64,000 nucleotides of DNA from Acidovorax kalamii (GTDB lineage Bacteria; Pseudomonadota; Gammaproteobacteria; Burkholderiales; Burkholderiaceae_C), in assembly GCF_002245625.1 (NCBI RefSeq), contig NZ_NOIG01000008.1, forward strand, positions 1 through 64,000. Direction: 5' to 3'. Below, piece after piece: positions 1-8,718 of this stretch. The translations under genes were made by a program, and so were the position numbers. A model generated the notes under the pieces. It did not search any database. It saw only the letters and a list, made by a program, of their open reading frames with translations, and was not told the origin of the DNA. The stretch's first letter is position 1, and the number at the start of each line of letters is the position of its first letter.

Positions 1-690
1 CTGCGTTTTGGCCAGGCCCTGCAGGCGCTGGCGCAGCACCTGCGCGCCTGCGCCGCACTCACCCGCCTGCCGCCAGATGCCGCCGCTGCGCAGTACGCAG
101 ACCAGGTGCGCGCGCTGGACGCCACGCTGCGCGCCCTGCATGGCGAGCCCGCCGCGCCTGCCATGCCGTCGGCGCAGTTGGCCCCACCGCTGCCCGCGCC
201 GCGCCGCATCGACGGCACAGCCCTGGCCCTGGGCACCTCAGCCGGGGCCGCAGCGGGCGCTGCCGCCGGGGCCAAGGCGGGCGCACTGATCGACCTGGGC
301 ACGGGCGGCCTGACCCTGGGCGCAGGCACAGCCCTGGGCGCGCTGCTGGGCGGCACCACGGCCTGGGTGGTGCGATCGCTGCAGAAGAAAGACGAAGGGC
401 GGCAGGACCTGCTGCAACACGCCGCCGAAGCGGCCTGCAGCCACTACCTTGCCATCGCCCACCAGCAGCGCATGCCGCCGGGCGATGCTGCCCCCAGGGC
501 CGCGCGCTGGCACGCCGAGGTCACCGGCACGGTGGCCGCCCATGGCGCGGCGCTGGCTGCCGCGCTGCAGGACGGCCCAAACGCTGAGGCCCTGACGCCG
601 CTGTTGCGCACGGTGCTGATGGGGATCCTTCAACGCAGTTGTGCGGCAGAGGGGGCTGGCGCCGCCCCCGCAAGCCCACCGGTGGTTTGA
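1..690 (+). CDS. C-terminal part of a probable DUF3482-type GTPase-associated protein
   Basis: The reading frame is open from the first base of the window, so the start and any N-terminal GTPase domain lie to the left. About 229 residues are visible. The middle is a glycine/alanine-rich hydrophobic stretch with small-residue spacing (glycine-zipper type, nucleotides 230-370), followed by a charged helical region containing WVVRSLQKKDEGRQ. This resembles my memory of the C-terminal half of DUF3482 proteins, which sit behind an Era-like GTPase domain in Burkholderiales; the role of that family is unknown to me. The gene ends in TGA five bases before a dispersed repeat (695-748) and converges on the small gene at 766-1209. 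Identification is by resemblance only. Confidence 0.5.
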   Translation: MRFGQALQALAQHLRACAALTRLPPDAAAAQYADQVRALDATLRALHGEPAAPAMPSAQLAPPLPAPRRIDGTALALGTSAGAAAGAAAGAKAGALIDLGTGGLTLGAGTALGALLGGTTAWVVRSLQKKDEGRQDLLQHAAEAACSHYLAIAHQQRMPPGDAAPRAARWHAEVTGTVAAHGAALAAALQDGPNAEALTPLLRTVLMGILQRSCAAEGAGAAPASPPVV

Positions 691-694
691 CTAA

Positions 695-748
695 TGGCCT
701 TTTTGGCCACTAACGCCTGTTGGTATTGCCTTGTTAGCTATCAAAACA
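695..748 (-). repeat. Dispersed TTGATAGCTA repeat, copy 1
   Basis: Read on the minus strand it runs TTTGATAGCTAACAAGGC, then AATACCAACAGGCG, then TTAGTGGCCAAAAAGGCC. It matches copy 7 (38233-38299) over the core. It lies between the convergent stops at 690 (+) and 766 (-), in the same orientation as the minus-strand gene it follows. Confidence 0.7.
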
Positions 749-765
749 GGAGTTATCCACTGCCT

Positions 766-1209
766 TTACGGGCAGGCCACCCGGGCCGCCTCAGTCTCCA
801 CGCGGGGGGCCGCAGCCGCCGCCGCAAACGCCATGGCCGGGGGCACGGTCACGGTGCGCAGCCGGTCGCCGTCGAGGCGGTATTCGTATTCACGCGTCGA
901 GCCCACCATCTCGGTGCGAAAACTGCTGCTGGCCATGGTGGCCGCATACACCTGGGGCCGCACCACCTGGTAGCGGTAGGTGGTGGTGGACACACCGCTG
1001 GTGGTCTTGCAGACGGAGTCGAACTGGTCGTCCTTGAACTGCAGCGTGCAGCGGCCCGAGCTGTCTTCAGCCTTCTCGCCATCCGGCGTGTGCAGCACGA
1101 TCTTGGTGGCGCGCCAGCAGCCAAGCAGGGCGGGATCGGGGGCGGCGGCATGGATGGCAGGGGCCCCGAGGGCCAGGGTCCAGAGGACAGAACGCAGATA
1201 GCTCGGCAT
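766..1209 (-). CDS. Small secreted protein of unknown function
   Basis: The product is 147 residues. It begins with a typical signal peptide (basic MPSYLR, hydrophobic core, cleavage probably after AIHAA), so it should be periplasmic or secreted. The mature part has a GCWR motif near its start and two further cysteines (SGRCTLQF, DSVCKTT), giving three before a C-terminal one, and alternating short polar and hydrophobic runs that suggest a small beta-rich fold of the lipocalin-like kind. I do not recognise a family. It lies 91 bp behind the MFS gene on the same strand and could be the last gene of that run. The gene ends just before dispersed repeat copy 1. Confidence 0.6.
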   Translation of the reverse strand: MPSYLRSVLWTLALGAPAIHAAAPDPALLGCWRATKIVLHTPDGEKAEDSSGRCTLQFKDDQFDSVCKTTSGVSTTTYRYQVVRPQVYAATMASSSFRTEMVGSTREYEYRLDGDRLRTVTVPPAMAFAAAAAAPRVETEAARVACP

Positions 1210-1300
1210 GCGGAAGGGGCGGGCCCGCCAAGGGCACGCGGTCAGGCTGGGAAGGCCGCCATGGTAGGCGAAGCCGGGGAGGCCCCCTACAGGCAGGCGC

Positions 1301-3058
1301 CTATTCCACCGTCCACCGCGTCACGCGCGGCGGCGCATCGCCCACATGGAAGGCCAGCTTGCGGTCGCGCAGCGCCACGTCCGAGGCCGTCACGCGGTCA
1401 AACCGCCGCAGGTGCTCGGTCCACGACTCATCCTCGATGCGCTCCACATACCGCGCGGGCTGGCTGATGTCGTGCAGCAGCTGCCAGCCCAGGGCGCCCT
1501 GGCGCAGACGGCTGCGGCGGCTTTCCTGCATCACGGCGCGGAATTCGGCGGCGCGGGCGGGGTCGATGAAGTATTCGATGGTGACCACCAGGTGCCCCGA
1601 TCCGGGCGGTGTGTCGGCCACCGGGGCCTTGAAGGCGCGTGAGGGGCTCAGGTCCTCCTCCATGCTGCGGTCGGCCACCAGGCGCTGCACCAGCAGCATG
1701 GCCACCACGCCGGTGGCGGCGGCAATGCCCAGGCTCACATGCACATCGGTGACCGTGGCCACCTGGCCCCACACGGCGGCGCCCAGCGCGGTGGCGCCCA
1801 TGATGGACATCTGGTAGATGGACATGCCGCGCGCGCGCACCCAGTTGGGCAGCGCGAGCTGGGCCGACACGCTGAGCGAGTTGGCCGTGGTGATCCACGC
1901 CATGCCCGCCACGAACATCGCGGGCACGGCCACGTACACATTGGGCGCCACGGCCATCACGCCCGTGGCGGCGGCCTGCAGCGCCGTGCCGCGGATCACC
2001 AGCACATCGCGCGCCATGGCCTGGCGCAGGCGCGGCAGGAACATGGCCGCCGTGATGGCGCCCGCGCCCATGCTGGCCAGCAGCAGCGTGAAGGTGCCCG
2101 CGCCGCCGCCTTCGAGCCCCTTGGCGAGCAGCGGCAGCAGGGCCAGCAGCGCGGTGGCGTGCAGAAAGAAGATGGAGATGCGCCACAGCACGGCCCGCAT
2201 GCGCGGCGACTGGCGCACAAACTGCAGGCCCACGCGCATGGCGCTGGTCAGCTTTTCGCGCCCCAGCGGGCTGGGCGTGTGCACCCGCTTCCAGCGCATG
2301 ATGGTGAAGCCGGAAATGAGGGACAGCACGGCGTTGAGCACAAACACCCAGGCACTGCCCGCGCTGGCGATGATGGCGCCCGCCAGCAGAGGGCCGATGA
2401 TGCGCGAGGCGTTCATGGCCACCCCGTTGAGTGCCAGCGCGGCGGGCAGCTGCGGGCGGCTGACCAGCTCGGGCACGATGGCCGCAAACACCGGCCAGCG
2501 CATGGCCAGGCCAATGCCGTTGGCAAAGGTCAGCGCCAGCAGCAGCGGCGCCGTCATGCCCCCGGCCAGGATGGCCACACACAGCACCAGCGCCACGGCC
2601 GCCACCCAGAACTGCGTGGCGATGAAGTAGCGGCGCCGGTCCAGGATGTCGGCCAGCGCGCCGCTGGGCAGGCCCAGCAGGAACACCGGCAGCGTGGAAG
2701 CGGTCTGCACCAGCGCCACCAGCACGGGCGAGGTGGTGAGCGTGGTCATGAGCCAGGCGGCCGCCACGTCGTTCATCCACATGCAGGTGTTGGCCGCCAC
2801 CCAGGTGAGCCAGAGCATGCGGAACACGGGCACCGACAAGGGAGCAAACGGTGAGAGCGAAGCCGCCTGGTTCAGCGCCGCGCTGTCCCCCAACTGGGCG
2901 GCAACGGACTCTTCGGTGCCATGCGCCAGATCCGCACGCGCGGCACGGTCTGCAGCCGCATCGCTTTGCGGCGGGGCGCCCGGGCTCAGGTCCGGGGCAT
3001 CAGGGGAGGGCGGGGGCGCAACGCTGCGCGTGCTTTCGTGGGACGGCAATGGCGGCAT
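1301..3058 (-). CDS. MFS exporter of the transmembrane secretion effector (MFS_3) type
   Basis: From the chosen ATG at 3058 the product is 585 residues. An N-terminal Pro/Asp/Ala-rich cytoplasmic segment of about 75 residues precedes a 10-12 helix major facilitator core. The core has the WMNDVAAAWLM first loop and the ADILDRRR signature after helix 2 that are typical of EntS/MFS_3 (PF05977) transporters. The last 90 residues, starting near VTIEYFIDPAR, form a soluble ABM-like tail that also belongs to this family. The substrate is unknown; relatives export siderophores or drugs. An upstream GTG in frame at 3136 would add 26 residues, but these look like non-coding translation and start only 20 bp from the DUF3999 stop. 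It follows DUF2339-DUF3999 on the same strand and may share their transcript. Confidence 0.8.
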   Translation of the reverse strand: MPPLPSHESTRSVAPPPSPDAPDLSPGAPPQSDAAADRAARADLAHGTEESVAAQLGDSAALNQAASLSPFAPLSVPVFRMLWLTWVAANTCMWMNDVAAAWLMTTLTTSPVLVALVQTASTLPVFLLGLPSGALADILDRRRYFIATQFWVAAVALVLCVAILAGGMTAPLLLALTFANGIGLAMRWPVFAAIVPELVSRPQLPAALALNGVAMNASRIIGPLLAGAIIASAGSAWVFVLNAVLSLISGFTIMRWKRVHTPSPLGREKLTSAMRVGLQFVRQSPRMRAVLWRISIFFLHATALLALLPLLAKGLEGGGAGTFTLLLASMGAGAITAAMFLPRLRQAMARDVLVIRGTALQAAATGVMAVAPNVYVAVPAMFVAGMAWITTANSLSVSAQLALPNWVRARGMSIYQMSIMGATALGAAVWGQVATVTDVHVSLGIAAATGVVAMLLVQRLVADRSMEEDLSPSRAFKAPVADTPPGSGHLVVTIEYFIDPARAAEFRAVMQESRRSRLRQGALGWQLLHDISQPARYVERIEDESWTEHLRRFDRVTASDVALRDRKLAFHVGDAPPRVTRWTVE

Positions 3059-3155
3059 GTCTGCGCATTGTGCGACGGTTGGCGCGGCCGTGGTGGCCCA
3101 GCGCCCAATAGCCCACTGCGGGCCTGCGCCAAACATCGCGCCTTTTCACGTCTCG

Positions 3156-4649
3156 TCACGCCGCATCGGTCGGCGCAGCCGGGGCCTGGTGGCCCGCCTG
3201 TTTGGTTTGCCGCAGCAGCAGCCAGGCCATGAGTCCGAGTGCCGCCACGCCCGCCAGCAGCACGCCCCACAGCACGGCGCTGCGCGTGGAGATACCGCCG
3301 CTGGCCGCCGCAGCGGGCACCATCGCGCCGTCTGCGGGCTGGCCGCCGGTGATGTCGGCCCGGGCCACATCGGCCAGCGCCACGGGCAGCTGGTTCTCCT
3401 TCGCGGGCTGGTAGCCCGGCACCAGGCTGGCCAGGGGCAGGAAGGCGCTGGCCGCCGCCGTGGCCCCGGGCAGCCCGGCCGCCAGCGTGAAGGGCCCCTG
3501 TCCGCTGGCCAGGAACACCAGCTGCGCGGGCTCGAACTGCAGCGCCAAAGCGGGCGCGGCAGCAAAACCGGGGGTCTTGGGGTCGGCTTCGATCTTGATC
3601 TCGCGCACCGAGGCGCCGCCCAGCTCCACGGGCCCGCTGGCCTGCTCCTTGCCGCCGGTTGCCATCTTGTAGACCACGGCACTGGCCAGTGGCGACCAGG
3701 GCTGCTCGCGGTGGTTGCGGCCCAGCACGCGCACCGGAATCAGCACATTGCTGCCGGGCGGCGTGATGGCGAGCGCGGCGACCGGCGTGGCAAACGGCAG
3801 CGCAAACACCAGCTCGCGCGGGTTGGCCAGGGCGGGCGCGGCCATGCTGGCGCTGACGCGCTCGCGCGGGCCCGTGCTGCGCGCGGTGGCCAGCGCGGCG
3901 CCACGCAGGGTGACTGCAGCGTCGCCCCAGGTCACGCGCAGGTAGTGGCCCTTCAGATCGGCGCGCTGCAGGTCGATCTGCTCGTTTCCCAGGCGGCCTG
4001 GCGCAGTGGACACCGTGGGTGCCGCTGCAGCGTCGGCACGGTAGAGCACGGTCTCGGTCAGCGGCTGCCAATGTTTGAGGTCCTTGCTGGCCTGCACCCG
4101 GAACGTCACGGGCTGGCCCGCAGGCAGATCGGCGTCCAGGGCTATGCGGGCCACGGGCAGCTGCACATTGCGCGCGTCGAGCAGCGCGCCGCGCACGGCT
4201 TGCGGGGTGGCAGGGCCTGCCGTGGTGGTCGTGGCGGCCGTGTCGATCTGCACCACACGCTGGCCCTGGCGCTCCTCGATGCGCAGCGACAGCCCCTCCA
4301 GCCCGGCCGTGCCCGTGCTGGCGGCGCCCAGGATGGGATACGCGGGTAGGGTCACCGATTCCTCGGGCGCGCTGGCCGCCGCCACACCGGCCAGGGCCAT
4401 CGGCACGGGCTGGCCCGCGCCGTTGAAGAGGCGCACATCGGCATAGCCCGGGCTTTGCAGGCGCACCAGCACCTCGGCGGGCAGCATCACGCGCTGCAGC
4501 GGCGCATCGGCCGCGAGCGTGACGGGGATGCGGATGGCGTAGGCCGCAGGGCTGTTGGCATCGGCCGCCGCCTGGGCCACACCGGCGCACAGGGATAGGG
4601 CGGCTGCGGCCAGCACTAGGGGCAGGTTCAGGGCGACAGGCTTCTTCAT
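3156..4649 (-). CDS. DUF3999 family envelope protein
   Basis: The product is 497 residues from the ATG at 4649. It has a cleavable signal peptide ending near GVAQAAA and a long periplasmic region rich in beta-strand patterns. A single transmembrane helix lies close to the C-terminus (AVLWGVLLAGVAALGLMAWLLL), followed by a short basic cytoplasmic tail ending QTKQAGHQ. This is the standard layout of DUF3999 (PF13163), a family of unknown function that is repeatedly found next to DUF2339. Its start codon overlaps the stop of the DUF2339 gene by four bases (ATGA), so the two are translationally coupled, which supports a joint envelope function. I infer nothing more specific. Confidence 0.82.
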   Translation of the reverse strand: MKKPVALNLPLVLAAAALSLCAGVAQAAADANSPAAYAIRIPVTLAADAPLQRVMLPAEVLVRLQSPGYADVRLFNGAGQPVPMALAGVAAASAPEESVTLPAYPILGAASTGTAGLEGLSLRIEERQGQRVVQIDTAATTTTAGPATPQAVRGALLDARNVQLPVARIALDADLPAGQPVTFRVQASKDLKHWQPLTETVLYRADAAAAPTVSTAPGRLGNEQIDLQRADLKGHYLRVTWGDAAVTLRGAALATARSTGPRERVSASMAAPALANPRELVFALPFATPVAALAITPPGSNVLIPVRVLGRNHREQPWSPLASAVVYKMATGGKEQASGPVELGGASVREIKIEADPKTPGFAAAPALALQFEPAQLVFLASGQGPFTLAAGLPGATAAASAFLPLASLVPGYQPAKENQLPVALADVARADITGGQPADGAMVPAAAASGGISTRSAVLWGVLLAGVAALGLMAWLLLRQTKQAGHQAPAAPTDAA

Positions 4650-7600
4650 GGCAGTGTCTCTGGTTGCGACGGCGCCAGCGGTGGCGCGGCAGGCTCCGCA
4701 GGGGCGGCTGCCTTGGGTGGCAACTTGGGAGTTAACTTGGGCGGTAAAGGCGCAAAGTAGCCCACCACCAGCATGAGCACGCCCACGGCGATAAAGGCAA
4801 TGATGCGTTCGGCCCCCCCCGCGTTGGACAGATCGATCAGCAGCAGCTTGACCACCACCACGCCCAGCAGGCACGCGCCCACCAGCCACAACGGCCGCTG
4901 CGCACGGCGGTGCGCCAGCACCATCATGGTAAGTGCCAGCAGCGTCCACAGGATGGCGTAGCCGGTCTGCACCACAAAGCTGTTGAACAGCGCCGAGGCA
5001 TCCCAGCGCACGCCAAAGAAGTGGTGGGCTACCCGCAGCCACACGGTGTTGATCACGATGAACGCGAGCAGCGCCAAGGCCACCAGCGCATGGCGCCCGG
5101 TGACCCCGCCCGAGCGGACCGGGGGCGGCAGCGCTGCGAGCAGCACCCGCCGCCAGAACACCAGACCGCCCAGCGCGAGCGCGAGCGTGAGGTCGGTGGG
5201 GTTAAGCAAAGGGATGTAAGGCAGCGGCGCCGTGTGTCCGGACGAATGCACGGCGGCCAGCAGCGCGCCCCCGAACACCAGCACCGCAAGAGGCAGAGCC
5301 GCCAACCAGTAGTAGGCCTCGGCATGGGGGTTCAACGGCCAGGGCAGCGCCGCGCGTGCCGCAGGCTGGTTGCCACGGCCCGCCCAGAGCGCGAGCAGCA
5401 TCAGCACCGCAATCGCGCTGACCAGCAGGACCACACCGGCCCACGAGGTGCGCCACAGCTCGGCCTTGCCAATGCCGGACCAGAGGCAGTCGGCCAGCAG
5501 CAAGGTCACCAGCCAGGCCGTGGCGGCGTGGAACCAACCGAAGCGCGGCGCGCTGTGGGCGGACGGGCCCTCAGCGCCCGCCGCCTGCCAGCGATCGGTC
5601 TGCCACAGCATCCACCCATGCAGCGCCAGCACGATGGGCCACACGGCCCAGGCGGGCGTAGTCAGCACGCGGTGGCCGTCCACCACCTGCGCGACAAAAC
5701 CCAGCGCCAGCACGCCGATGGTGGCGCGCGCAGGCCAGGTGGCCACGGCCCAGCGCGTGCGCAGGCCGAGCACCATCGACAGCGCGGCGCTGAGCACCAC
5801 GGCCAGCATGCCCAGCAGTTCGGCAACGCGGCCCGAGAACACCGGGACGGGCCACTGATTCGCCTCGGTGGCTGGCACGCTGCGCGTGATCTCCAGCCAC
5901 CAGGCCAGGCACCAGAAGACAAAGCCGTAGAGGTAGGCCGGGTTGGGCAGCAGCACCTCCACCCGGGCATAGCCCTGGGCCCAGGCCGAACCGCTGTGGG
6001 GCAGCGGCTGGCGCAGCCACCAGGCCAGCAGCAGCGCGGGCAACGCAATCAGCATCGCGCCCAGGAAGGCCGGGTTGGCCAGCGGCAGGGGCGAGACCTG
6101 CAGGCCACCACCGTCCACGCCACCCATGAACGCCAGCATGGCCACGACCTGCAGCACCAGGCCAAAGGCACGCGGCATCCAGCGCGCCTGGCGCATGCCG
6201 ACCCAGAAGGCGCCCGCGCCTTCGAGCGCCCACACCGCCGAGGTCCACTGCGCATCCAGCGCCAGCGGCACGGCCAGCGTGGCAAAACCCACGCCGATGG
6301 CAATGAAACATTCGGTGAGCAGGCGCCAGCTGGCTTGCGCGCGGCGCGCCAGCATGGTCGCGGTCAGCAGGTAGACCGCCGCAAAGGCGAGTGCCGAGAA
6401 GGCCGCGCCCAGCTCAAACGGCTGCACCAGCCCGGCCTGCAGCCCAAAGCCCACCAGCGGCGTGCCGAAGACCAGCATGCTGTCCACCGTCTTGCCCAGC
6501 TTCGTGGGCGTGTTGCGCGCATAGAGGATGGCTGTGAACAAGTAGATCAGCACAAAGCCAGCGAGAAAGGGCTGCGTGCTGGCGTAGTGATCGGGCACAT
6601 ATTTGAGCGCCCCCCAGGCCGTGGCCACGCCGAAGGTGGCGACAAAACCCACCACGTTGAGCACGCGCCAGGAGCGCTTGTGGGCGATGAAGAGAATCGC
6701 CAGGTTGAGCAGGGTGTAGTAGCTGAACAGGCCCACGTGGCTGCCCTGGCCTGTGGACAGCAGGATGGGCGCAGCGAAGCCGCCGGCGAACGCCGCCACC
6801 GCGAGCGCGCGCGAATCCTGCAGCAGCGCCAGCGCACAGCTGGCCGCGCAGACCGCGATCATCAGCCCGAAGGCCCAGAGCGGCGGCAGCAGCCCATAGA
6901 GCCGGAAGGCCGCAAACACGGTGAGGTACATCACCGCCACGCCGCCGCCCTGCAGGGCCAGCGCAAAGCCGGGTTTGTCGGTGCGCTTGCGGAAACCCAC
7001 CCCCAGCAGCGCAATGCCCACCGCTGCAACCGCCGCCAGGCGGAACTCCACCGGCAACAGCCCTGCCGAGGCGGCGTAGCGCGCAAGGAAGGACAGGCCG
7101 ATGAACAGAATCACCAGGCCCACACGCACGATGGTGTTGCCGCCCAGGAGCCAGTTCTTGGCTGCAAGCACGGCCAGCTCGACGGGGTTGGGTTGGGCGG
7201 GCTGGGTTGTTGTCTTCCGGGACTCGGCGAGCGCAGCAGGCGCGTCAGGCGCATCCATGCGGGCGGCTACCGGGGCCGCCGCCGGGGCCACCGACGGGAC
7301 GCGCGGCAGGCCTTGGGACGTGAGTTCGCCAGTCCAGAAAGCGTCGTCCGCATCCCGGGGGTTGTCGCTGGGGGTAGGTGGTGAAGGGGGTGCGTGTGGC
7401 ACGGGCCCTTGCGGCACGGGCGCCGCCGCCTCAGGCCGGTCTTCGGCAACCGCCGCCGCCTGCGGTGCCCGCGTGGGCTGGGCGGTGGCCTTGGTGGCGT
7501 GCGCCTGCAGCTCGGTGCGGATGGCCGAGCGGATCGCCCAGCGCAGCGACAGCCCGGCGAAAAAGCCCAGAATGCCGCCCACAAACGGCCCGAAATCGCC

Positions 7601-7657
7601 GTAGCCGCCGAACCACGAGCCCAGCACCGCGCCCCAGAAAATGCCCCAGATGATCAT
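4646..7657 (-). CDS. DUF2339 family polytopic membrane protein
   Basis: The product is about 1003 residues from the ATG at 7657 (MIIWGIFWG), which has a GAGGG-type ribosome site. It opens with a glycine-rich membrane hairpin (GSWFGGYGDFGPFVGGILGF), then a proline/alanine-rich soluble linker of about 120 residues, and then more than twenty hydrophobic helices to the end. It closes with a Lys/Pro/Ala-rich tail. This architecture and length match DUF2339 (PF10101), predicted inner-membrane proteins of unknown function. It is coupled by a 4-bp overlap to the DUF3999 gene. Upstream extension to 7882 is possible in frame but runs through untypical sequence, so I reject it. Confidence 0.85.
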   Translation of the reverse strand: MIIWGIFWGAVLGSWFGGYGDFGPFVGGILGFFAGLSLRWAIRSAIRTELQAHATKATAQPTRAPQAAAVAEDRPEAAAPVPQGPVPHAPPSPPTPSDNPRDADDAFWTGELTSQGLPRVPSVAPAAAPVAARMDAPDAPAALAESRKTTTQPAQPNPVELAVLAAKNWLLGGNTIVRVGLVILFIGLSFLARYAASAGLLPVEFRLAAVAAVGIALLGVGFRKRTDKPGFALALQGGGVAVMYLTVFAAFRLYGLLPPLWAFGLMIAVCAASCALALLQDSRALAVAAFAGGFAAPILLSTGQGSHVGLFSYYTLLNLAILFIAHKRSWRVLNVVGFVATFGVATAWGALKYVPDHYASTQPFLAGFVLIYLFTAILYARNTPTKLGKTVDSMLVFGTPLVGFGLQAGLVQPFELGAAFSALAFAAVYLLTATMLARRAQASWRLLTECFIAIGVGFATLAVPLALDAQWTSAVWALEGAGAFWVGMRQARWMPRAFGLVLQVVAMLAFMGGVDGGGLQVSPLPLANPAFLGAMLIALPALLLAWWLRQPLPHSGSAWAQGYARVEVLLPNPAYLYGFVFWCLAWWLEITRSVPATEANQWPVPVFSGRVAELLGMLAVVLSAALSMVLGLRTRWAVATWPARATIGVLALGFVAQVVDGHRVLTTPAWAVWPIVLALHGWMLWQTDRWQAAGAEGPSAHSAPRFGWFHAATAWLVTLLLADCLWSGIGKAELWRTSWAGVVLLVSAIAVLMLLALWAGRGNQPAARAALPWPLNPHAEAYYWLAALPLAVLVFGGALLAAVHSSGHTAPLPYIPLLNPTDLTLALALGGLVFWRRVLLAALPPPVRSGGVTGRHALVALALLAFIVINTVWLRVAHHFFGVRWDASALFNSFVVQTGYAILWTLLALTMMVLAHRRAQRPLWLVGACLLGVVVVKLLLIDLSNAGGAERIIAFIAVGVLMLVVGYFAPLPPKLTPKLPPKAAAPAEPAAPPLAPSQPETLP

Positions 7658-7984
7658 GCCGCCCTCGCCCTCTTTTTTAGGCTCCGGTCGGCAGGCCCTG
7701 GGGCTTTGCGCGAAAGGAGCCGTCGTATTGGTAGACCCACCGGCAACCGCTCGCGCAGCCGCCTTGCGAACCAACACCCCGGTCAGGGACACGAGGTGCA
7801 GGGCCTTGCAGGCGCGTGGCGGAGAGGTTGCGTGCGGCAGCTTGGCAGCCCCGCTGTGGTTCCGCAGGCTTATACAGCACACCCTGCGCAGGAACCATGC
7901 CCTAACGCCTTGTTACCTTGCTGCAGGGCGCCCAGCCACATCGCGCCCCTTGCCCCGGGAGGGGCTTGTGCTGCCCGGATTTGA
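7658..7984. other. Non-coding stretch upstream of the DUF2339 gene
   Basis: About 330 bp with no gene I can support. The short frames here are low-complexity shadows. It should contain the promoter of the DUF2339-DUF3999 run, but I see no clear sigma-70 hexamers. Repeat copy 2 follows at 7985. Confidence 0.4.
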
Positions 7985-8047
7985 GGCCAAAACTGGCCTC
8001 TGCGCCCGTCCATCAAGCCACAATAGCTATTAAATTAGTAGCAATTA
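7985..8047 (-). repeat. Dispersed TTGATAGCTA repeat, copy 2
   Basis: On the minus strand: AATTGCTACTAATTTAATAG, CTATTGTGGCTTGATGGAC, GGGCGCAGAGGCCAGTTTTG. It begins at the stop codon of the AsnC/Lrp gene (TAA at 8047-8045) and continues away from it in the same sense. A short GGCC-flanked hairpin (GGCCAaaacTGGCC) closes the distal end. Confidence 0.7.
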
Positions 8048-8530
8048 TCCTTTAACCCGCGCCAGGTGCGTGAGTGGCAGCGCCCCACTGGCCTTCACCT
8101 CGCCCAGCGAGAAGCTGGTGTGCATGTCTTTCACATTGGGCAGGTTCAGCAGCACGTCGCGCGCGAACTGCGAAAAGCTGTCCAGGTCGCGCGCCACCAC
8201 CTGCAGTTCGAAGGTGCCGGTGCCGCTGATGTAGTGGCAGGACACGACCTCGGGGATCTGGCGAATGGCTTCCTCCATCTTGCGTGTGAGGTTGCCGGTG
8301 CTGCGGTCGGCATCGAGCCGCACAAAGGCCAGCACCCCCAGCCCAATCTTGTGCCGGTCGATCTCGGCGCGGTAGCCCTTGATGAAGCCTTGCTCCTCCA
8401 GGGCCCGCACGCGGCGCCAGCAGGGCGCGGCCGACAGGCCCACGCGCTGGGCCAGCTCGGCATTCGTCAGGCGCGCGTCAGCCTGCAGCTCGTTGAGGAT
8501 GGCGATATCGAATTTGTCGAGAGTGTTCAC
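8045..8530 (-). CDS. Lrp/AsnC family transcriptional regulator
   Basis: The product is 161 residues. An N-terminal winged helix-turn-helix (residues 1-60: DKFDIAILNELQADARLTNA then ELAQRVGLSAAPCWRRVRAL) is followed by an AsnC_trans_reg/RAM dimerisation and effector domain (VLAFVRLDAD, VVSCHYISGTGTFELQV). This is the full layout of feast/famine regulators that sense amino acids. It is divergent from the indolepyruvate ferredoxin oxidoreductase gene with 188 bp between the starts, an arrangement often seen when the regulator controls aromatic or branched amino acid breakdown; that control is my inference. The stop codon overlaps the edge of dispersed repeat copy 2. Confidence 0.92.
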   Translation of the reverse strand: MNTLDKFDIAILNELQADARLTNAELAQRVGLSAAPCWRRVRALEEQGFIKGYRAEIDRHKIGLGVLAFVRLDADRSTGNLTRKMEEAIRQIPEVVSCHYISGTGTFELQVVARDLDSFSQFARDVLLNLPNVKDMHTSFSLGEVKASGALPLTHLARVKG

Positions 8531-8718
8531 AAAATGGCGGAAAAGAGAAAGATCCTTTCTCAGAATAGCCTAAACACGGCACACAAAGCAAAGACATATC
8601 AGCGGCGCAGACATACACTTACCTCCACATTGGAGCCGCCGCCCTAAACGGGCGGATGGCTCCTGCCCCACCGGCCCACAAGGCCCGGCCCCACAAAGAA
8701 GCCATTGGAGACATAGCC

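Noticed and set aside
3059-3136. A longer N-terminus for the MFS exporter, from GTG 3136
   Set aside because: The extra 26 residues are not protein-like and the start would sit in the 20 bp after the DUF3999 stop without a ribosome site.
4910-7384. An 824-codon plus-strand frame opposite the DUF2339 gene
   Set aside because: Arg/Gln/His/Gly-rich translation typical of an antisense frame; the opposite strand encodes a clear membrane protein.
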